NCBI RefSeq assembly: GCF_900107845.1
Contig: NZ_FNRM01000004.1
Span: forward strand, 1 to 64,000
DNA from: Alkalimonas amylolytica
GTDB lineage: Bacteria; Pseudomonadota; Gammaproteobacteria; Enterobacterales; Alteromonadaceae
Length of the DNA stretch: 64,000 bases
Direction of reading: 5' to 3'
Shown: positions 8,236 through 19,958 of the stretch, piece by piece
How positions within the stretch are numbered: the stretch's first letter is position 1
Layout: the number at the start of each line of letters is the position of its first letter
Made by a program: the position numbers and the translations under genes
The notes under the pieces: model-generated
Databases searched by the model: none
The model's input: the letters and a program-made list of their open reading frames with translations, nothing else
What the model was told of the DNA's origin: nothing

Positions 8236-9732
8236 TCAGCGCAAATTAATCGACATATTCGGGCCGGACACCTGAATATCGTCATCAAACCAGCGCGCGG
8301 TAATGGTTTTGGTCTCTGTATAGAAACGCACCGCTTGCTTACCGTAAGCATGCTGATCGCCGTAGAAAGAACCTTTCCAGCCGGTGAACGAGAAAAACGG
8401 CAGCGGCACCGGGATCGGAATATTGATACCGACCTGGCCGACTTCGACCTGATGCTGATACTTACGCGCTGCGGCACCGCTGGCAGTAAAGATGGACGTA
8501 CCGTTGCCATAAGGGCTATCGTTCACCACTTTCAGGGCTTCATCCAGCGAGTCAACACTCATGGTGGTGAGCACAGGACCAAAGATTTCCTGTTTGTAAA
8601 TTTCCATCTCGGTACTGACATTGCTAAATACCGTAGGACCAACCCAGTTGCCGTTCGGGAAACCATCGACGCTGCAATCAGAGCCATCCAGCAGACAGGT
8701 GGCGCCTTCTTTTTTACCCTGTTCAATCAGTGACAAAATACGGGCTTTGGCCTGCGGGCTGATTTGCGGGCCATAGGCCGCATTCGGATCGGTGTAAACA
8801 CCTGGCCGTACTTTGCCAATGGCCGCGGCCACTTCCGGGATCCAATCCTGCGCTGCGCCAACAAAGACCGCGACTGAAATCGCCATGCAGCGCTGGCCGG
8901 CGGCTCCAACCGAAGCACCAACCAGGGCATTGATCACCTGCTGCTTGTTGGCATCCGGCATAATCACCATATGGTTCTTTGCACCGGCAAACGCCTGTAC
9001 CCGCTTCAGATTGTCGGTACCAGTTTTGTAGATGTACTGACCCACATTGACCGAGCCAACGAAGGAAATCGCTTTGATATCCGGATGGTGCAAAATGGTA
9101 TCCACCTGCTCTTTGGCACCATGCACTACCTGCAACACCCCTTTCGGTGCGCCAGCCTCAACGAAGAGTTCAGCAATACGATTCACGGTCATCGGATCCT
9201 GCTCCGATGGTTTCAGCACAAAGGTATTGCCACAGGCAATCGCCATCGGGAACATCCACAGCGGGATCATGGCCGGGAAGTTAAAGGGCGTAATACCGGC
9301 GCACACACCCAGCGGCTGAATGTAGCTGTAGGTATCGATGCTACGCGCTACATTTTCTACCGTTTCGCCCATCATCAGAGATGGGATATTGGCGGCCTGC
9401 TCCACCACCTCGATACCGCGCCAGACGTCGCCTTTGGCATCTTCGATGGTTTTGCCCAGCTCCTGACAGATGATCTCGGCAATTTCAGTCTGATGTTCTT
9501 TTAGCAGGTGGCCAAAACGCATCATTAAGCGGGCCCGCTCGGATACCGGCACTTCTTTCCAGCTTTTAAACGCCTCTTTGGCCGACTCAATCGCCCGGCT
9601 CATTTCATCTGCGGTGGCACAAGGTGCCTGCGCAATCACTTCCTGCGTGGCAGGGTTGGTCACCGGGATCCATTGCTCGGTTGTCGAGTCAATAAAGGCG
9701 CCGTCAATAAATAGTTGGACTTGCTTGGTCAT
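8236..9732 (-). CDS. mmsA: CoA-acylating methylmalonate-semialdehyde dehydrogenase
   Basis: A 498-aa aldehyde dehydrogenase that converts methylmalonate semialdehyde plus CoA and NAD to propionyl-CoA and CO2, the last specific step of valine degradation. The catalytic Cys282 is in [13 protein letters not shown], the MMSDH form of the ALDH active site. [20 protein letters not shown] is also characteristic of this subfamily. GGGAG lies 9 nt upstream of the ATG. It is second in the minus-strand operon, 93 bp after the thiolase gene. Length is normal for the family. No oddities in the reading frame. Confidence 0.95.
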   Translation of the reverse strand: MTKQVQLFIDGAFIDSTTEQWIPVTNPATQEVIAQAPCATADEMSRAIESAKEAFKSWKEVPVSERARLMMRFGHLLKEHQTEIAEIICQELGKTIEDAKGDVWRGIEVVEQAANIPSLMMGETVENVARSIDTYSYIQPLGVCAGITPFNFPAMIPLWMFPMAIACGNTFVLKPSEQDPMTVNRIAELFVEAGAPKGVLQVVHGAKEQVDTILHHPDIKAISFVGSVNVGQYIYKTGTDNLKRVQAFAGAKNHMVIMPDANKQQVINALVGASVGAAGQRCMAISVAVFVGAAQDWIPEVAAAIGKVRPGVYTDPNAAYGPQISPQAKARILSLIEQGKKEGATCLLDGSDCSVDGFPNGNWVGPTVFSNVSTEMEIYKQEIFGPVLTTMSVDSLDEALKVVNDSPYGNGTSIFTASGAAARKYQHQVEVGQVGINIPIPVPLPFFSFTGWKGSFYGDQHAYGKQAVRFYTETKTITARWFDDDIQVSGPNMSINLR

Positions 9733-9825
9733 ACAATGCTTCTCCCACGAATTCGAAAATCAGCCAGCCAGGCTTATTATTAGTATGCTTGCCCGGCTGA
9801 CTGCTCATTTAAATCGGATGATCCG

Positions 9826-11010
9826 TTACACCAGCTCTACAGCCAGTGCCACCGCTTCACCACCACCGATGCACAACGAAGTCACACCGGTTTTCAGATT
9901 GCGTTTACGCAGCGCATGGATCAGAGTCACCAGCAAACGTGCGCCAGAAGCGCCGATGGGGTGGCCCAGTGCACAGGCACCGCCGTTGACATTCACTTTG
10001 GCATGATCCAGCCCCAGCTCCTGAATCGCGAGCATGGTAACCATGGCAAAGGCTTCATTAATTTCCCACAAATCGACCTGGTCTTTATCCCAACCGGCTT
10101 TGGTCAGTACTTTTTCCATGGCGCCAACCGGTGCCACGGTGAACAGTGCCGGCTCCATCGAGTGGGTCGCATGCGCCACCACTTTCGCTAAGGGGGTTAA
10201 GCCTTTGGCTTTGGCATCCGAGGCCCGCATCAACACCAACGCAGCGGCACCGTCAGAAATGGAGCTGGAGTTCGCCGCTGTGATGGTGCCATCTTTGGCA
10301 AAGGCAGGACGCAGACCAGGAATTTTGTCGATTTTAGCGTTGCCCGGCTGCTCATCCATGGCGAAGGTGACTTCGCCTTTACGGCTGCTGTAACTGACCG
10401 GAGCAATTTCATCGGCAAAAGCACCACTTTCAATGGCGTTTTGCGCCCGGGTCAAAGAGTCGACGGCAAACTTATCCATGGCTTCGCGGCCAATGCCATA
10501 CTCATTGGCGGTGTCCTGGGCAAAGCAGCCCATCGCTTTGCCATCGTAGGCATTTTCCAGCCCGTCCAGCATCATGTGATCTTTGATTTCACCGTGGCCC
10601 ATGCGAAAACCAGCCCGGGCTTTTTGCAACAGGTAAGGTGCATTGGACATCGACTCCATACCGCCTGCCACTACCACATCGGCAGAGCCGGCTTTCAGTA
10701 AGTCGTGCGCCAGCATGACGGTTTTTAAACCAGAGCCACACACCTTGTTGATGGTGGTCGCGCCAGCAGATAACGGCAAACCGGCTTTTAAGCTGGCCTG
10801 ACGGGCAGGTGCCTGGCCAAGACCGGCTGGTAACACATTGCCCATAATGACTTCGCTGACAGCATCACCGCCAATACCGGCTTCTGCCATCGCCGCTTTG
10901 ATCGCCACGGCTCCCAGGTCAGTGGCGCTGACGCTGGACAAACCGCCCATAAAACCACCCATCGCAGTGCGCTTGGCTGCGACAATCACAATTGCATCGT
11001 GTTCGGCCAT
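9826..11010 (-). CDS. Acetyl-CoA acetyltransferase (thiolase)
   Basis: A 394-aa thiolase. The acyl-accepting Cys91 is in [10 protein letters not shown]. The second motif is [19 protein letters not shown] and the C-terminal catalytic Cys is in SLCIGGGEA. The closest type is biosynthetic/degradative AtoB-like thiolase. In this operon it most likely cleaves 2-methylacetoacetyl-CoA (isoleucine) to acetyl-CoA and propionyl-CoA, and acetoacetyl-CoA produced with the CoA-transferase of the opposite operon. GGAG precedes the ATG. It is the first gene of the minus-strand operon, directly behind a LiuR-type site (11070-11085). Substrate preference is inference. Confidence 0.9.
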   Translation of the reverse strand: MAEHDAIVIVAAKRTAMGGFMGGLSSVSATDLGAVAIKAAMAEAGIGGDAVSEVIMGNVLPAGLGQAPARQASLKAGLPLSAGATTINKVCGSGLKTVMLAHDLLKAGSADVVVAGGMESMSNAPYLLQKARAGFRMGHGEIKDHMMLDGLENAYDGKAMGCFAQDTANEYGIGREAMDKFAVDSLTRAQNAIESGAFADEIAPVSYSSRKGEVTFAMDEQPGNAKIDKIPGLRPAFAKDGTITAANSSSISDGAAALVLMRASDAKAKGLTPLAKVVAHATHSMEPALFTVAPVGAMEKVLTKAGWDKDQVDLWEINEAFAMVTMLAIQELGLDHAKVNVNGGACALGHPIGASGARLLVTLIHALRKRNLKTGVTSLCIGGGEAVALAVELV

Positions 11011-11063
11011 CAGATTCTCTCCGTCATTGCTTCGTCAATTAAAAAGTCTGTGCCAGAGACTAC

Positions 11064-11091
11064 ACCATATTGACGTTTACGCCAACGTCAA
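11064..11091 (-). promoter_or_regulatory. Promoter of the valine/isoleucine operon with LiuR-type operator
   Basis: Minus-strand -35 TTGACG (11091-11086) and -10 TATGGT (11069-11064), 16-bp spacer. The spacer is a 16-bp near-palindrome, TTGACGTTTACGCCAA (plus strand 11070-11085). A longer inverted repeat TTGACGTT-6-AACGTCAA spans 11070-11091. It resembles the second site at 11227-11242 in front of liuR, so LiuR probably binds here. Confidence 0.7.
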
Positions 11092-11226
11092 CCTTATACC
11101 ACTATGGTGCAGTTTTGTCGTTTTTGTTCGGCAAAATGCAGTGGTCTGCGCTCTGTATTTGGCATCTTTGCTTTACAGCGGTTTGCAAAGCATGAACTCA
11201 GACCAGTGACAGGCGCCGGGCCTAGC

Positions 11227-11255
11227 TTTACCTTTACGTAAACTTCACTTATAGT
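11227..11255 (+). promoter_or_regulatory. liuR promoter with LiuR-type operator
   Basis: -35 TTTACC (11227-11232), 17-bp spacer and -10 TATAGT (11250-11255). The 16-bp near-palindrome TTTACCTTTACGTAAA (11227-11242) overlaps the -35 and spacer. Together with the site at 11070-11085 it gives the pattern TTkACsTTTACGymAA, close to what I recall for LiuR motifs. Autoregulation and control of both divergent operons are inferred. Confidence 0.72.
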
Positions 11256-11281
11256 TGTCGGCAGATTTCAGGAAGACCACC

Positions 11282-11746
11282 ATGACGCAAAAAACCGAAA
11301 CAACTTACTCAATCAGTGAGTTAGCCAAAGAGTTTGACATCACCACCCGCAGTATCCGCTTTTACGAGGATCAAGGTTTGCTGACGCCCATGCGCAATGG
11401 CCAGACCCGGATCTACAGCAAACGGGATCGGGTGCGCCTGAAACTGATCCTGCGCGGTAAACGGCTAGGCTTTAGCCTGGCGGAAACCGGCAAACTGTTC
11501 GAGTTGTACGACGCCGATAAAAGCAGCATCACGCAGCTCAATACCATGCTGGCCTTGATCGAGCAAAAAAAAGCCGAGCTGCACCAGCAAATGGACGACA
11601 TTAAAGTGGTACTGATGGAGCTGGTCACGGTAGAGAAGCGCTGCCGCGAAACACTCAGTCAGGCCAAGCACAGCGGCAACAAAGCCGCCTTTGAATCAGA
11701 AACCTTCGAATCAACAGTGGGGATCCAGCATGATCACGACTTATAA
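11282..11746 (+). CDS. liuR: MerR-family regulator of branched-chain acyl-CoA catabolism
   Basis: A 154-aa MerR-type repressor/activator. The winged helix is at about residues 8-75 ([40 protein letters not shown]), followed by the long dimerising coiled coil [29 protein letters not shown]. There is no metal-binding cysteine pattern of metal sensors, as expected for a LiuR that senses an acyl-CoA. The start is the ATG at 11282, with AGGA 8 nt upstream; the annotatable GTG/TTG codons further upstream lie in the promoter. It is the first gene of the leucine operon, and its 3' end overlaps liuA by 17 bp. Confidence 0.92.
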   Translation: MTQKTETTYSISELAKEFDITTRSIRFYEDQGLLTPMRNGQTRIYSKRDRVRLKLILRGKRLGFSLAETGKLFELYDADKSSITQLNTMLALIEQKKAELHQQMDDIKVVLMELVTVEKRCRETLSQAKHSGNKAAFESETFESTVGIQHDHDL

Positions 11747-12899
11747 AACCCTAAATTTTGACCTTGGCGAAACCGTCGACATGATCCGTGAGCAGGTCAA
11801 TGCCTTTGCCCGCGAAGAAATTGCCCCACGTGCGGAACAAATTGATCACGACAACGCCTTTCCGAATGAGCTATGGCGCAAATTTGGTGATTTGGGCTTG
11901 CTGGGTATCACCGTCGATGAGCAATACGGCGGCTCTGGCCTGGGCTATCTGGAGCATGTGGTTGCGATGGAAGAAATCAGCCGGGCCTCTGCCTCGGTAG
12001 CACTGTCTTACGGCGCGCACTCCAACCTGTGTGTGAATCAGATCTTCCGCAACGGCAACGAAGCACAAAAACAAAAGTACCTGCCTAAATTATGCAGCGG
12101 CGAGCACATTGGCGCTTTGGCCATGAGCGAACCCAATGCCGGCTCTGATGTGGTCAGCATGAAGCTACGCGCCGACAAGCAAGGCGATCGTTACATCTTA
12201 AACGGCAATAAAATGTGGATCACCAATGGTCCGGATGCGCATACCTATGTGATTTACGCCAAAACCGATGTCAATGCCGGCTCCAAAGGCATCACGGCCT
12301 TTATCGTGGAACGTGGCTTTAAAGGCTTTAGCCAGGCGCAGAAGCTCGACAAGCTGGGCATGCGTGGCTCCAACACCTGCGAGCTGGTGTTTGAAGACTG
12401 CGAAGTGCCGGAGGAAAACGTGCTGGGCGAAGTTGGCCGTGGTGTGCAGGTGCTGATGAGTGGCCTGGATTACGAGCGTGTGGTGCTCTCTGCCGGCCCG
12501 CTTGGCATTATGACCGCCTGCATGGATGTAGTAGTTCCTTACATTCACGACCGCAAGCAATTTGGCCAATCGATTGGTGAATTCCAGCTGGTGCAGGGCA
12601 AAGTAGCCGATATGTACACCCGAATGAATGCCGCCCGCTCTTACGTTTATACCGTGGCCAAAGCCTGTGACCGTGGTGAAACCACCCGTAAAGATGCTGC
12701 TGCAGTGATCCTGTATGCAGCCGAGCTGGCTACCCAGATGGCACTGGATGCTATCCAGTTGCTTGGTGGCAATGGCTACATCAACGAGTATCCGACCGGA
12801 CGTTTACTGCGTGATGCCAAACTGTATGAAATCGGCGCTGGTACTTCGGAAATCCGCCGCATGCTGATTGGCCGTGAACTTTTCATCGAGTCGAACTAG
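11730..12899 (+). CDS. liuA: Isovaleryl-CoA dehydrogenase
   Basis: A 389-aa FAD acyl-CoA dehydrogenase that converts isovaleryl-CoA to 3-methylcrotonyl-CoA. The catalytic Glu of isovaleryl-CoA dehydrogenases sits in the internal helix ([18 protein letters not shown]). At the C-terminal position normally holding the base, the sequence is [22 protein letters not shown]-binding motifs [13 protein letters not shown] and MWITNGPDA are present. The start is the ATG at 11730, inside the end of liuR (17-bp overlap), with a G-rich site GGGGAT before it. Followed by liuB after 22 bp. Confidence 0.94.
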   Translation: MITTYKTLNFDLGETVDMIREQVNAFAREEIAPRAEQIDHDNAFPNELWRKFGDLGLLGITVDEQYGGSGLGYLEHVVAMEEISRASASVALSYGAHSNLCVNQIFRNGNEAQKQKYLPKLCSGEHIGALAMSEPNAGSDVVSMKLRADKQGDRYILNGNKMWITNGPDAHTYVIYAKTDVNAGSKGITAFIVERGFKGFSQAQKLDKLGMRGSNTCELVFEDCEVPEENVLGEVGRGVQVLMSGLDYERVVLSAGPLGIMTACMDVVVPYIHDRKQFGQSIGEFQLVQGKVADMYTRMNAARSYVYTVAKACDRGETTRKDAAAVILYAAELATQMALDAIQLLGGNGYINEYPTGRLLRDAKLYEIGAGTSEIRRMLIGRELFIESN

Positions 12900-12921
12900 T
12901 TTCCAGCAACAGGTGACAGCA

Positions 12922-14529
<1,608 letters not shown>

Positions 14530-14547
14530 TGCTGGAGATTACCTGTA

Positions 14548-15342
14548 ATGGCTGAATCTTATATCGAGCTGTCTGTTTCCCCTCAGGGCATCGCCAGTCT
14601 GACGCTAAACCGGCCAGAGGTGCACAACGCCTTTGACGATGTGATGATCGAGCAGATCATCACAGCGCTGCAGCAACTGGCAGCCAACCCTGCCGTGCGG
14701 CTGCTGCTGCTAAAAGCCCATGGCAAAAACTTTTCTGCCGGTGCCGATCTGAACTGGATGCGCTCGATGGCAGCCAAAGATTACCAGCAAAACCTGGACG
14801 ATGCTGGCCGCCTGGCCGAACTGATGCGCAGCCTGGATCGCTTTCCAAAACCAACCATCGCGCTGGTGCAAGGCGCAGCCTTTGGCGGAGCCCTCGGCCT
14901 GGTGGCTTGCTGTGATATCGCTCTGGCGGAGCCGAAGGCCAGCTTTTGCTTAAGCGAAGTGAAAATTGGCCTGATCCCGGCCGTGATTAGCCCTTATGTG
15001 ATGCGGGCCATTGGCGAGCGCGCCAGCCGGCGCTATTTTTTAACCGCCGAACGGTTTTTTGCCGATGAAGCCCTGCGGCTTGGCCTGTTGCATCAGGTGG
15101 TGGCTGACGGCGATTTGCTGCAAGCGGCAGACAAGCTCTGCCAGCAATTGCTGCAAAATAGCCCCGCTGCACTGAGTGCAGCCAAGCAACTGATTGCAGA
15201 CGTCGACCAACAGCCGATCAATCCAGCATTGATCCAGCATACCAGCGAAGCCATTGCCCGCATCCGGGTGTCGGCCGAAGGTCAGGAAGGTCTGACTGCA
15301 TTTTTAACCAAGCGCAGCCCTGGCTGGCTGCCGAAGGATTAA
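14548..15342 (+). CDS. liuC: Methylglutaconyl-CoA hydratase
   Basis: A 264-aa crotonase that hydrates 3-methylglutaconyl-CoA to HMG-CoA. The oxyanion-hole motif is NFSAGADLNWMRSM; the NWM after AGADL is typical of the AUH/LiuC group. The second motif is GAAFGGALGLVACCDIALAE, and the Glu-containing SEVKIGLIPAVISPYV replaces the ordinary hydratase motif. GGAG lies about 10 nt before the ATG. Gaps to liuB (18 bp) and liuD (3 bp) indicate one transcript. Confidence 0.93.
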   Translation: MAESYIELSVSPQGIASLTLNRPEVHNAFDDVMIEQIITALQQLAANPAVRLLLLKAHGKNFSAGADLNWMRSMAAKDYQQNLDDAGRLAELMRSLDRFPKPTIALVQGAAFGGALGLVACCDIALAEPKASFCLSEVKIGLIPAVISPYVMRAIGERASRRYFLTAERFFADEALRLGLLHQVVADGDLLQAADKLCQQLLQNSPAALSAAKQLIADVDQQPINPALIQHTSEAIARIRVSAEGQEGLTAFLTKRSPGWLPKD

Positions 15343-15345
15343 CCC

Positions 15346-17331
15346 ATGTTTCGTAAAATCCTGATTGCCAATCGTGGCGAAATCGCCTGCCGTATTATCG
15401 AGACCGCGCACAAGCTGGGGATCCGCTGCGTAGCGGTGTATTCCGAAGCCGATGCCAATGCCCGCCATGTCAATATGGCGGACGAAGCCTTCTTACTGGG
15501 GCCAGCACCAAGCAAAGATTCCTACTTAAAAGCCGACAAAATTCTGCAGATCGCCAAAGCTGCAGGCGCTGAAGCCATTCATCCGGGCTATGGTTTTTTA
15601 TCGGAAAATGCCGGCTTTGCCAAAGCCTGTGACGCAGCCGGTGTGGTCTTTATCGGCCCACCGGTCGGGGCCATTGAAGCCATGGGCTCGAAAAGCGCAG
15701 CCAAAGACATTATGGCCAAAGCCGGTGTGCCGCTGGTGCCTGGCTACCATGGCGATGAACAGGCGCCGGATTTTCTCGCCAAAGAAGCGGAAAAAATTGG
15801 CTACCCTTTGCTGCTAAAAGCGGCCTATGGCGGTGGCGGTAAAGGCATGCGGGTGGTATGGCAACAAAGCGAGTTTGCCGATGCGCTGGCCGGGGCCAAA
15901 CGCGAAGCCATGGCTGGTTTTGGCAACGACAAGATGTTGATGGAACGCTATCTGACCAAACCGCGCCATGTCGAAATCCAGGTGTTTGCCGACAACCACG
16001 GCAATGCGGTCTATCTGGCCGAGCGCGATTGCTCGATCCAGCGCCGCCATCAAAAAGTCATTGAAGAAGCCCCGGCGCCTGGTTTTACTGAAGCGCAGCG
16101 ACAGTCGATGGGTGACGCTGCGGTTAAAGCAGCCCAGGCCATCGATTACCGTGGTGCCGGTACCGTTGAGTTTCTGTTCGATGAAGACGGCTCTTTCTAT
16201 TTTATGGAAATGAATACCCGTTTGCAGGTCGAGCATCCGGTTACCGAGATGATCACCGGTCAGGATCTGGTGAAATGGCAATTGCTGGTCGCCAGCGGCC
16301 AGCCGCTGCCATTGGCTCAGCACGAAGTCAGCCTGCATGGCCATGCCATCGAGGTACGGGTCTATGCCGAAGATCCAGACAACGACTTCCTGCCAGCCAC
16401 CGGCAAACTGACCTATTTGCGCCAACCAGAAGCCAGTCGCTATGTGCGGGTCGACAGCGGCGTAGTTGAGAACGATGAAATCAGCCCCTACTACGATCCG
16501 ATGATCGCCAAGCTGATTGTCTGGGATGAAGATCGCGACCGTGCCATCAGCCGAATGCTGCGGGCGCTGGATGATTACCGCATCGCCGGGGTGACCACCA
16601 ATCTAAGCTTTTTAACCAGTCTGGTCGAACATCCGGCTTTTGTCGCGGCCGAGCTCGACACCAACTTTATTGAACACCATCAAGAATCGCTGTTCGCACC
16701 AGCCACCAAAGAAAACAACCAAGCGCTGGTGCTGGCAGCTTTGTACATTCTGGAAACGCAAAAGCAGCCGCAAAGCTGTAGCGACGCCTTCAGCCCCTGG
16801 CAGTTTAGCCATGGCTGGCGGTTAAATGAACAACCGATGCAACTGCTGAACCTGCAGCATCAGGAACAGAGCCATCAATTGCAGCTGCAACAGTTGCAGG
16901 ATGCCGTGCTGGTGCAACTGGATGGCCAGCAGCTACGCTGCCAGGCCCGCTTGCAAGGCGATGAGCTGATCGCCACCCTGGGCGAGCACAAAACCCGGGT
17001 GCGGATCAGTCAGTATCAGGACACCATCAGTGTCTTTATTCGCCACCATCGCTACGACTTCAGCTATCAGACCGAGCTGCTGACCGAAACCGAGCTAAGC
17101 GACGACAGCGGCAGCCTGACTGCACCGATGAATGGCACCATCGTCGCGGTGCTGGTCGAAGCTGGCCAGCAGGTGAAAGCCGGTCAAACCCTGGTGGTGA
17201 TGGAAGCGATGAAAATGGAGTACAGCATCAAGGCGCCTACCGATGCCACCGTCAAGGCCGTGTTCTATCAGGCCGGAGAGTTGGTGCAGGACGGTGCCGA
17301 ACTGGTGGAACTGGAAACGGAGGACGCCTGA
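15346..17331 (+). CDS. liuD: Methylcrotonyl-CoA carboxylase, biotin-carboxylase (alpha) subunit
   Basis: A 661-aa protein with three parts. Residues about 1-445 are biotin carboxylase/ATP-grasp ([15 protein letters not shown], glycine-rich loop [24 protein letters not shown]). About 450-585 is a linker/BT domain with many Gln and Leu. The C-terminal biotinyl domain has the biotin-accepting Lys in [11 protein letters not shown] (about residue 627). It carboxylates its own biotin for transfer by LiuB. The stop codon overlaps the liuE start (17331), indicating coupled translation. Confidence 0.95.
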   Translation: MFRKILIANRGEIACRIIETAHKLGIRCVAVYSEADANARHVNMADEAFLLGPAPSKDSYLKADKILQIAKAAGAEAIHPGYGFLSENAGFAKACDAAGVVFIGPPVGAIEAMGSKSAAKDIMAKAGVPLVPGYHGDEQAPDFLAKEAEKIGYPLLLKAAYGGGGKGMRVVWQQSEFADALAGAKREAMAGFGNDKMLMERYLTKPRHVEIQVFADNHGNAVYLAERDCSIQRRHQKVIEEAPAPGFTEAQRQSMGDAAVKAAQAIDYRGAGTVEFLFDEDGSFYFMEMNTRLQVEHPVTEMITGQDLVKWQLLVASGQPLPLAQHEVSLHGHAIEVRVYAEDPDNDFLPATGKLTYLRQPEASRYVRVDSGVVENDEISPYYDPMIAKLIVWDEDRDRAISRMLRALDDYRIAGVTTNLSFLTSLVEHPAFVAAELDTNFIEHHQESLFAPATKENNQALVLAALYILETQKQPQSCSDAFSPWQFSHGWRLNEQPMQLLNLQHQEQSHQLQLQQLQDAVLVQLDGQQLRCQARLQGDELIATLGEHKTRVRISQYQDTISVFIRHHRYDFSYQTELLTETELSDDSGSLTAPMNGTIVAVLVEAGQQVKAGQTLVVMEAMKMEYSIKAPTDATVKAVFYQAGELVQDGAELVELETEDA

Positions 17332-18236
17332 TGCTACCTAAGCAAGTTCGCCTGGTGGAGGTCGGGCCGCGGGATGGCCTGCAAAATGAAGTGGCGGTGT
17401 CGCTTGACGCCAAAATTAAGCTGGTCAATCAGCTGAGCCGCACCGGGCTCAGTACCATTGAAACCGGTGCTTTCGTCTCCCCCAAGTGGGTGCCGCAAAT
17501 GGCCGACTCCGCCAGTGTTTTTGCTGGCATCAAGCGTAAAGCCGGTATTCGTTATGCCGCCTTAACGCCTAACTTAAAAGGCTACGAAGCCGCCAAAGCC
17601 GCCGGTGCCGATGAAGTGGCGATTTTTGGTGCCGCCTCCGAAGCCTTCAGCCAGAAAAACATCAACTGCAGCATCGACGAAAGCCTGCAGCGTTTTGCCC
17701 CGGTGCTGGCTGCGGCCAAGGCCGATGGCATCCAGGTGCGTGGTTATGTCTCCTGCGTGGTAGGTTGCCCCTATCAGGGCGACGTGGCCCCGGCCGACGT
17801 GGCCCGGGTGGCCAAGGCCTTACTGGATATGGGCTGCTATGAGATTTCGCTCGGCGATACCATCGGCGTCGGCACGCCTAAAACCGTTGCTGCGATGCTG
17901 GATGCGGTGCTGGCCGTGGTGCCACTAGAGCAAGTGGCGGTGCATTTTCATGATACCTATGGCCAGGCGTTAACCAATATTTACACCGCGCTGTTGCGTG
18001 GTATTGCGGTGATCGACAGTGCCGTGGCTGGCCTGGGCGGCTGCCCGTACGCCGCCGGGGCGTCCGGTAATGTTGCCAGCGAAGATGTGGTTTATTTGCT
18101 AAATGGCCTTGGCATTACACACGGCGTGGATTTAAATGCATTGGCACAAGCTGGCTGGGACATATGCGCCGAGCTCGGCAAGCCGGTTAGTTCTAAAGTA
18201 GGATTGGCATTGCAGGCCAAGTGCCTTAAAAATTAA
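17331..18236 (+). CDS. liuE: Hydroxymethylglutaryl-CoA lyase
   Basis: A 301-aa TIM-barrel lyase that splits HMG-CoA to acetyl-CoA and acetoacetate, the last ring-free step of leucine degradation. It has the N-terminal metal/substrate motif [20 protein letters not shown] (metal-binding His) and the signature [24 protein letters not shown] with the catalytic Cys. The ATG overlaps the liuD stop by one base. A 182-bp structured gap separates it from the CoA-transferase genes, the only large gap in the plus-strand operon. Confidence 0.95.
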   Translation: MLPKQVRLVEVGPRDGLQNEVAVSLDAKIKLVNQLSRTGLSTIETGAFVSPKWVPQMADSASVFAGIKRKAGIRYAALTPNLKGYEAAKAAGADEVAIFGAASEAFSQKNINCSIDESLQRFAPVLAAAKADGIQVRGYVSCVVGCPYQGDVAPADVARVAKALLDMGCYEISLGDTIGVGTPKTVAAMLDAVLAVVPLEQVAVHFHDTYGQALTNIYTALLRGIAVIDSAVAGLGGCPYAAGASGNVASEDVVYLLNGLGITHGVDLNALAQAGWDICAELGKPVSSKVGLALQAKCLKN

Positions 18237-18247
18237 GCGGAGTTCAG

Positions 18248-18259
18248 GCTCTTCGGAGC
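18248..18259 (+). other. C(UUCG)G tetraloop hairpin downstream of liuE
   Basis: GCTC-TTCG-GAGC, 11 bp after the liuE stop, on the sense strand. C(UUCG)G loops are exceptionally stable RNA hairpins. No U-run follows, so it is not a standard terminator. It forms the left edge of a structured intercistronic region (18248-18382). Confidence 0.65.
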
Positions 18260-18261
18260 AC

Positions 18262-18370
18262 GCAGGGGTTGCGTATCTTTTGGTGTGACACGTCGTGAAC
18301 CCTTCCCAGGGGACTCTTGTCAGGCATCCTTGCCTGACAGGCTCACACCAAAAGACACATCCACCCCTGC
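18262..18370. repeat. 109-bp nested palindrome between liuE and the CoA-transferase genes
   Basis: Outer arms GCAGGGGT (18262-18269) and ACCCCTGC (18363-18370). Middle arms are 13 bp perfect: TCTTTTGGTGTGA (18276-18288) and TCACACCAAAAGA (18343-18355). Inner hairpin TGTCAGGCA (18318-18326) / TGCCTGACA (18331-18339) has a 4-nt loop. Between them lies CCCTTCCCAGGGGACTC. A further palindrome, TGCTCAT-T-ATGAGCA, follows at 18368-18382. It has the size and symmetry of a small non-autonomous palindromic repeat, but target-site duplications are not evident. Confidence 0.78.
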
Positions 18371-18418
18371 TCATTATGAGCAGCGGACATCAGATGTTCG
18401 AAGCAATGAGGATTACAG

Positions 18419-19120
18419 ATGGCAGGGTTTAATAAAGTCGTAGAGAGTTACGAAGCAGCGATGGCCGGGTTGGAAGACGGCATGACAGTGATTGCCGGCG
18501 GTTTTGGCCTGTGCGGTATTCCGGAAGGCTTGATTGCCCAAATCAAAAAGATGGGTACCCGGGAGCTGACAGTGGTTTCCAACAACTGCGGGGTCGATGG
18601 CTTTGGCCTGGGCATTTTGCTGGAAGATAGGCAAATCAAAAAAATGGTCGCTTCCTATGTCGGTGAAAACGCCCTGTTTGAAAAGCAGCTGCTTAACGGT
18701 GAGCTGGAGGTCGAACTGACGCCGCAAGGCACCCTGGCAGAAAAAATGCGCGCTGGAGGTGCTGGTATTCCGGCCTTTTTCACCGCCACCGGCTACGGTA
18801 CTCCGGTGGCTGAAGGCAAAGAAACCCGTGAAATTGATGGCCGCCATTATGTGCTGGAGCCTGCCATTACCGGTGATTTTGCTATAGTGCGAGCCTGGAA
18901 AGCCGACCGTTACGGCAACCTGGTATTCCGCCACACCGCGATGAATTTTAACCCGATGGCGGCCACCGCTGGCAAAATTACCGTTGCTGAAGTGGAAGAA
19001 ATCGTCGAGCCGGGTGAGCTGGAACCCAGCCAAATTCACACCCCGGGCATTTATGTGCAGCGCGTGATCAAAGGCAACTTTGAAAAACGCATTGAGCGCC
19101 GCATGGTTCGTCAAGGTTAA
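18419..19120 (+). CDS. 3-oxoacid CoA-transferase, subunit A
   Basis: A 233-aa alpha subunit of a two-subunit CoA-transferase (ScoA/AtoD type). It has the glycine-rich motif [13 protein letters not shown] near residue 25 and the family regions [27 protein letters not shown] and [25 protein letters not shown]. With subunit B it activates acetoacetate released by LiuE, probably using succinyl-CoA, so that thiolase can split it. Corresponds to liuF in Shewanella-type clusters. GAGG lies 7 nt before the ATG. It is separated from liuE by a highly structured gap that could adjust its expression. Confidence 0.92.
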   Translation: MAGFNKVVESYEAAMAGLEDGMTVIAGGFGLCGIPEGLIAQIKKMGTRELTVVSNNCGVDGFGLGILLEDRQIKKMVASYVGENALFEKQLLNGELEVELTPQGTLAEKMRAGGAGIPAFFTATGYGTPVAEGKETREIDGRHYVLEPAITGDFAIVRAWKADRYGNLVFRHTAMNFNPMAATAGKITVAEVEEIVEPGELEPSQIHTPGIYVQRVIKGNFEKRIERRMVRQG

Positions 19121-19130
19121 GGAGGCAGTA

Positions 19131-19787
19131 ATGGCTTTATCACGTGAACAAGTCGCCATGCGAGTGGCGCAGGAACTGCAAGATGGCTTCTACGTTAACC
19201 TTGGTATTGGCATCCCTACGCTGGTTGCCAATTATGTGCCAGCCGGCATTGAAGTGATGCTGCAATCGGAAAATGGTTTGCTGGGCATGGGCCCTTACCC
19301 AACTGAAGCACAAATCGATGCCGATATGATCAACGCCGGCAAAGAAACGGTGACGGCCGCTACCGGCGCTGCTATTTTCAGCTCGGCCGAAAGCTTTGCC
19401 ATGATCCGTGGCGGCCATGTCGATTTAACCGTACTGGGTGCTTTTGAAGTCGACCAGCATGGCAACATTGCCAGCTGGATGATCCCAGGCAAGCTGGTGA
19501 AAGGCATGGGCGGTGCCATGGATCTGGTGGCCGGTGCCCAAAACATAGTGGTGACCATGACGCACGCCGACAAACACGGCAACAGCAAACTGCTGAGCGA
19601 CTGCACCCTGCCCCTGACCGGCGTCGGCTGCGTGAAAAAAATCGTCACCGATTTGGCAGTACTGGAAGTACGGGATGGCGCTTTCCATCTGCTGGAGCGA
19701 GCGCCTGGTATCTCGGTGGAAGAAATTCAGCAGAAAACCGCTGGCAAGCTGGTGGTATCCGGCGATATCCCGGAAATGCAGTTTTAA
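19131..19787 (+). CDS. 3-oxoacid CoA-transferase, subunit B
   Basis: A 218-aa beta subunit. The catalytic Glu is in QSENGLLGMGPYP (about residue 45-57); it forms the enzyme-CoA thioester. VNLGIGIPTLVANYV and GGAMDLVAGAQNIVVTMTHADKHG are also typical. The start is the ATG at 19131 with GGAGG just upstream; the frame open from 19080 lies inside subunit A. It is the last gene of the leucine operon, ended by a hairpin with six T at 19796-19818. Corresponds to liuG in related clusters. Confidence 0.92.
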   Translation: MALSREQVAMRVAQELQDGFYVNLGIGIPTLVANYVPAGIEVMLQSENGLLGMGPYPTEAQIDADMINAGKETVTAATGAAIFSSAESFAMIRGGHVDLTVLGAFEVDQHGNIASWMIPGKLVKGMGGAMDLVAGAQNIVVTMTHADKHGNSKLLSDCTLPLTGVGCVKKIVTDLAVLEVRDGAFHLLERAPGISVEEIQQKTAGKLVVSGDIPEMQF

Positions 19788-19795
19788 TTACAATG

Positions 19796-19818
19796 GGCGC
19801 CGGCATGGCGCCTTTTTT
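19796..19818 (+). terminator. Rho-independent terminator of the liu operon
   Basis: GGCGCC (19796-19801), loop GGCAT, GGCGCC (19807-19812), then TTTTTT. It lies 9 bp after the stop of CoA-transferase subunit B. Confidence 0.85.
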
Positions 19819-19900
19819 ATTGCCGCGCCCCACTAACCGCTCTTCATTCATCATTCAACATTCACAACCCCACTCTTCACAGATGAAAAATGCTGATTTA

Positions 19901-19936
19901 TTGACCAGATAAAATCATCTGATACAATCATTGTAT
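19901..19936 (+). promoter_or_regulatory. Promoter and palindromic operator of the Xre-RES module
   Basis: -35 TTGACC (19901-19906), 16-bp spacer, -10 TACAAT (19923-19928). A palindrome ATACAA-TCA-TTGTAT (19922-19936) covers the -10, a good place for autorepression by the antitoxin. Confidence 0.65.
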
Positions 19937-19958
19937 ATCAACTGATAAAGGCTGCAGC

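Noticed and set aside
8137-8733. Plus-strand frame of about 198 codons opposite mmsA
   Set aside because: A shadow of the mmsA reading frame. It also starts inside the palindromic element, and its protein has no recognisable features.
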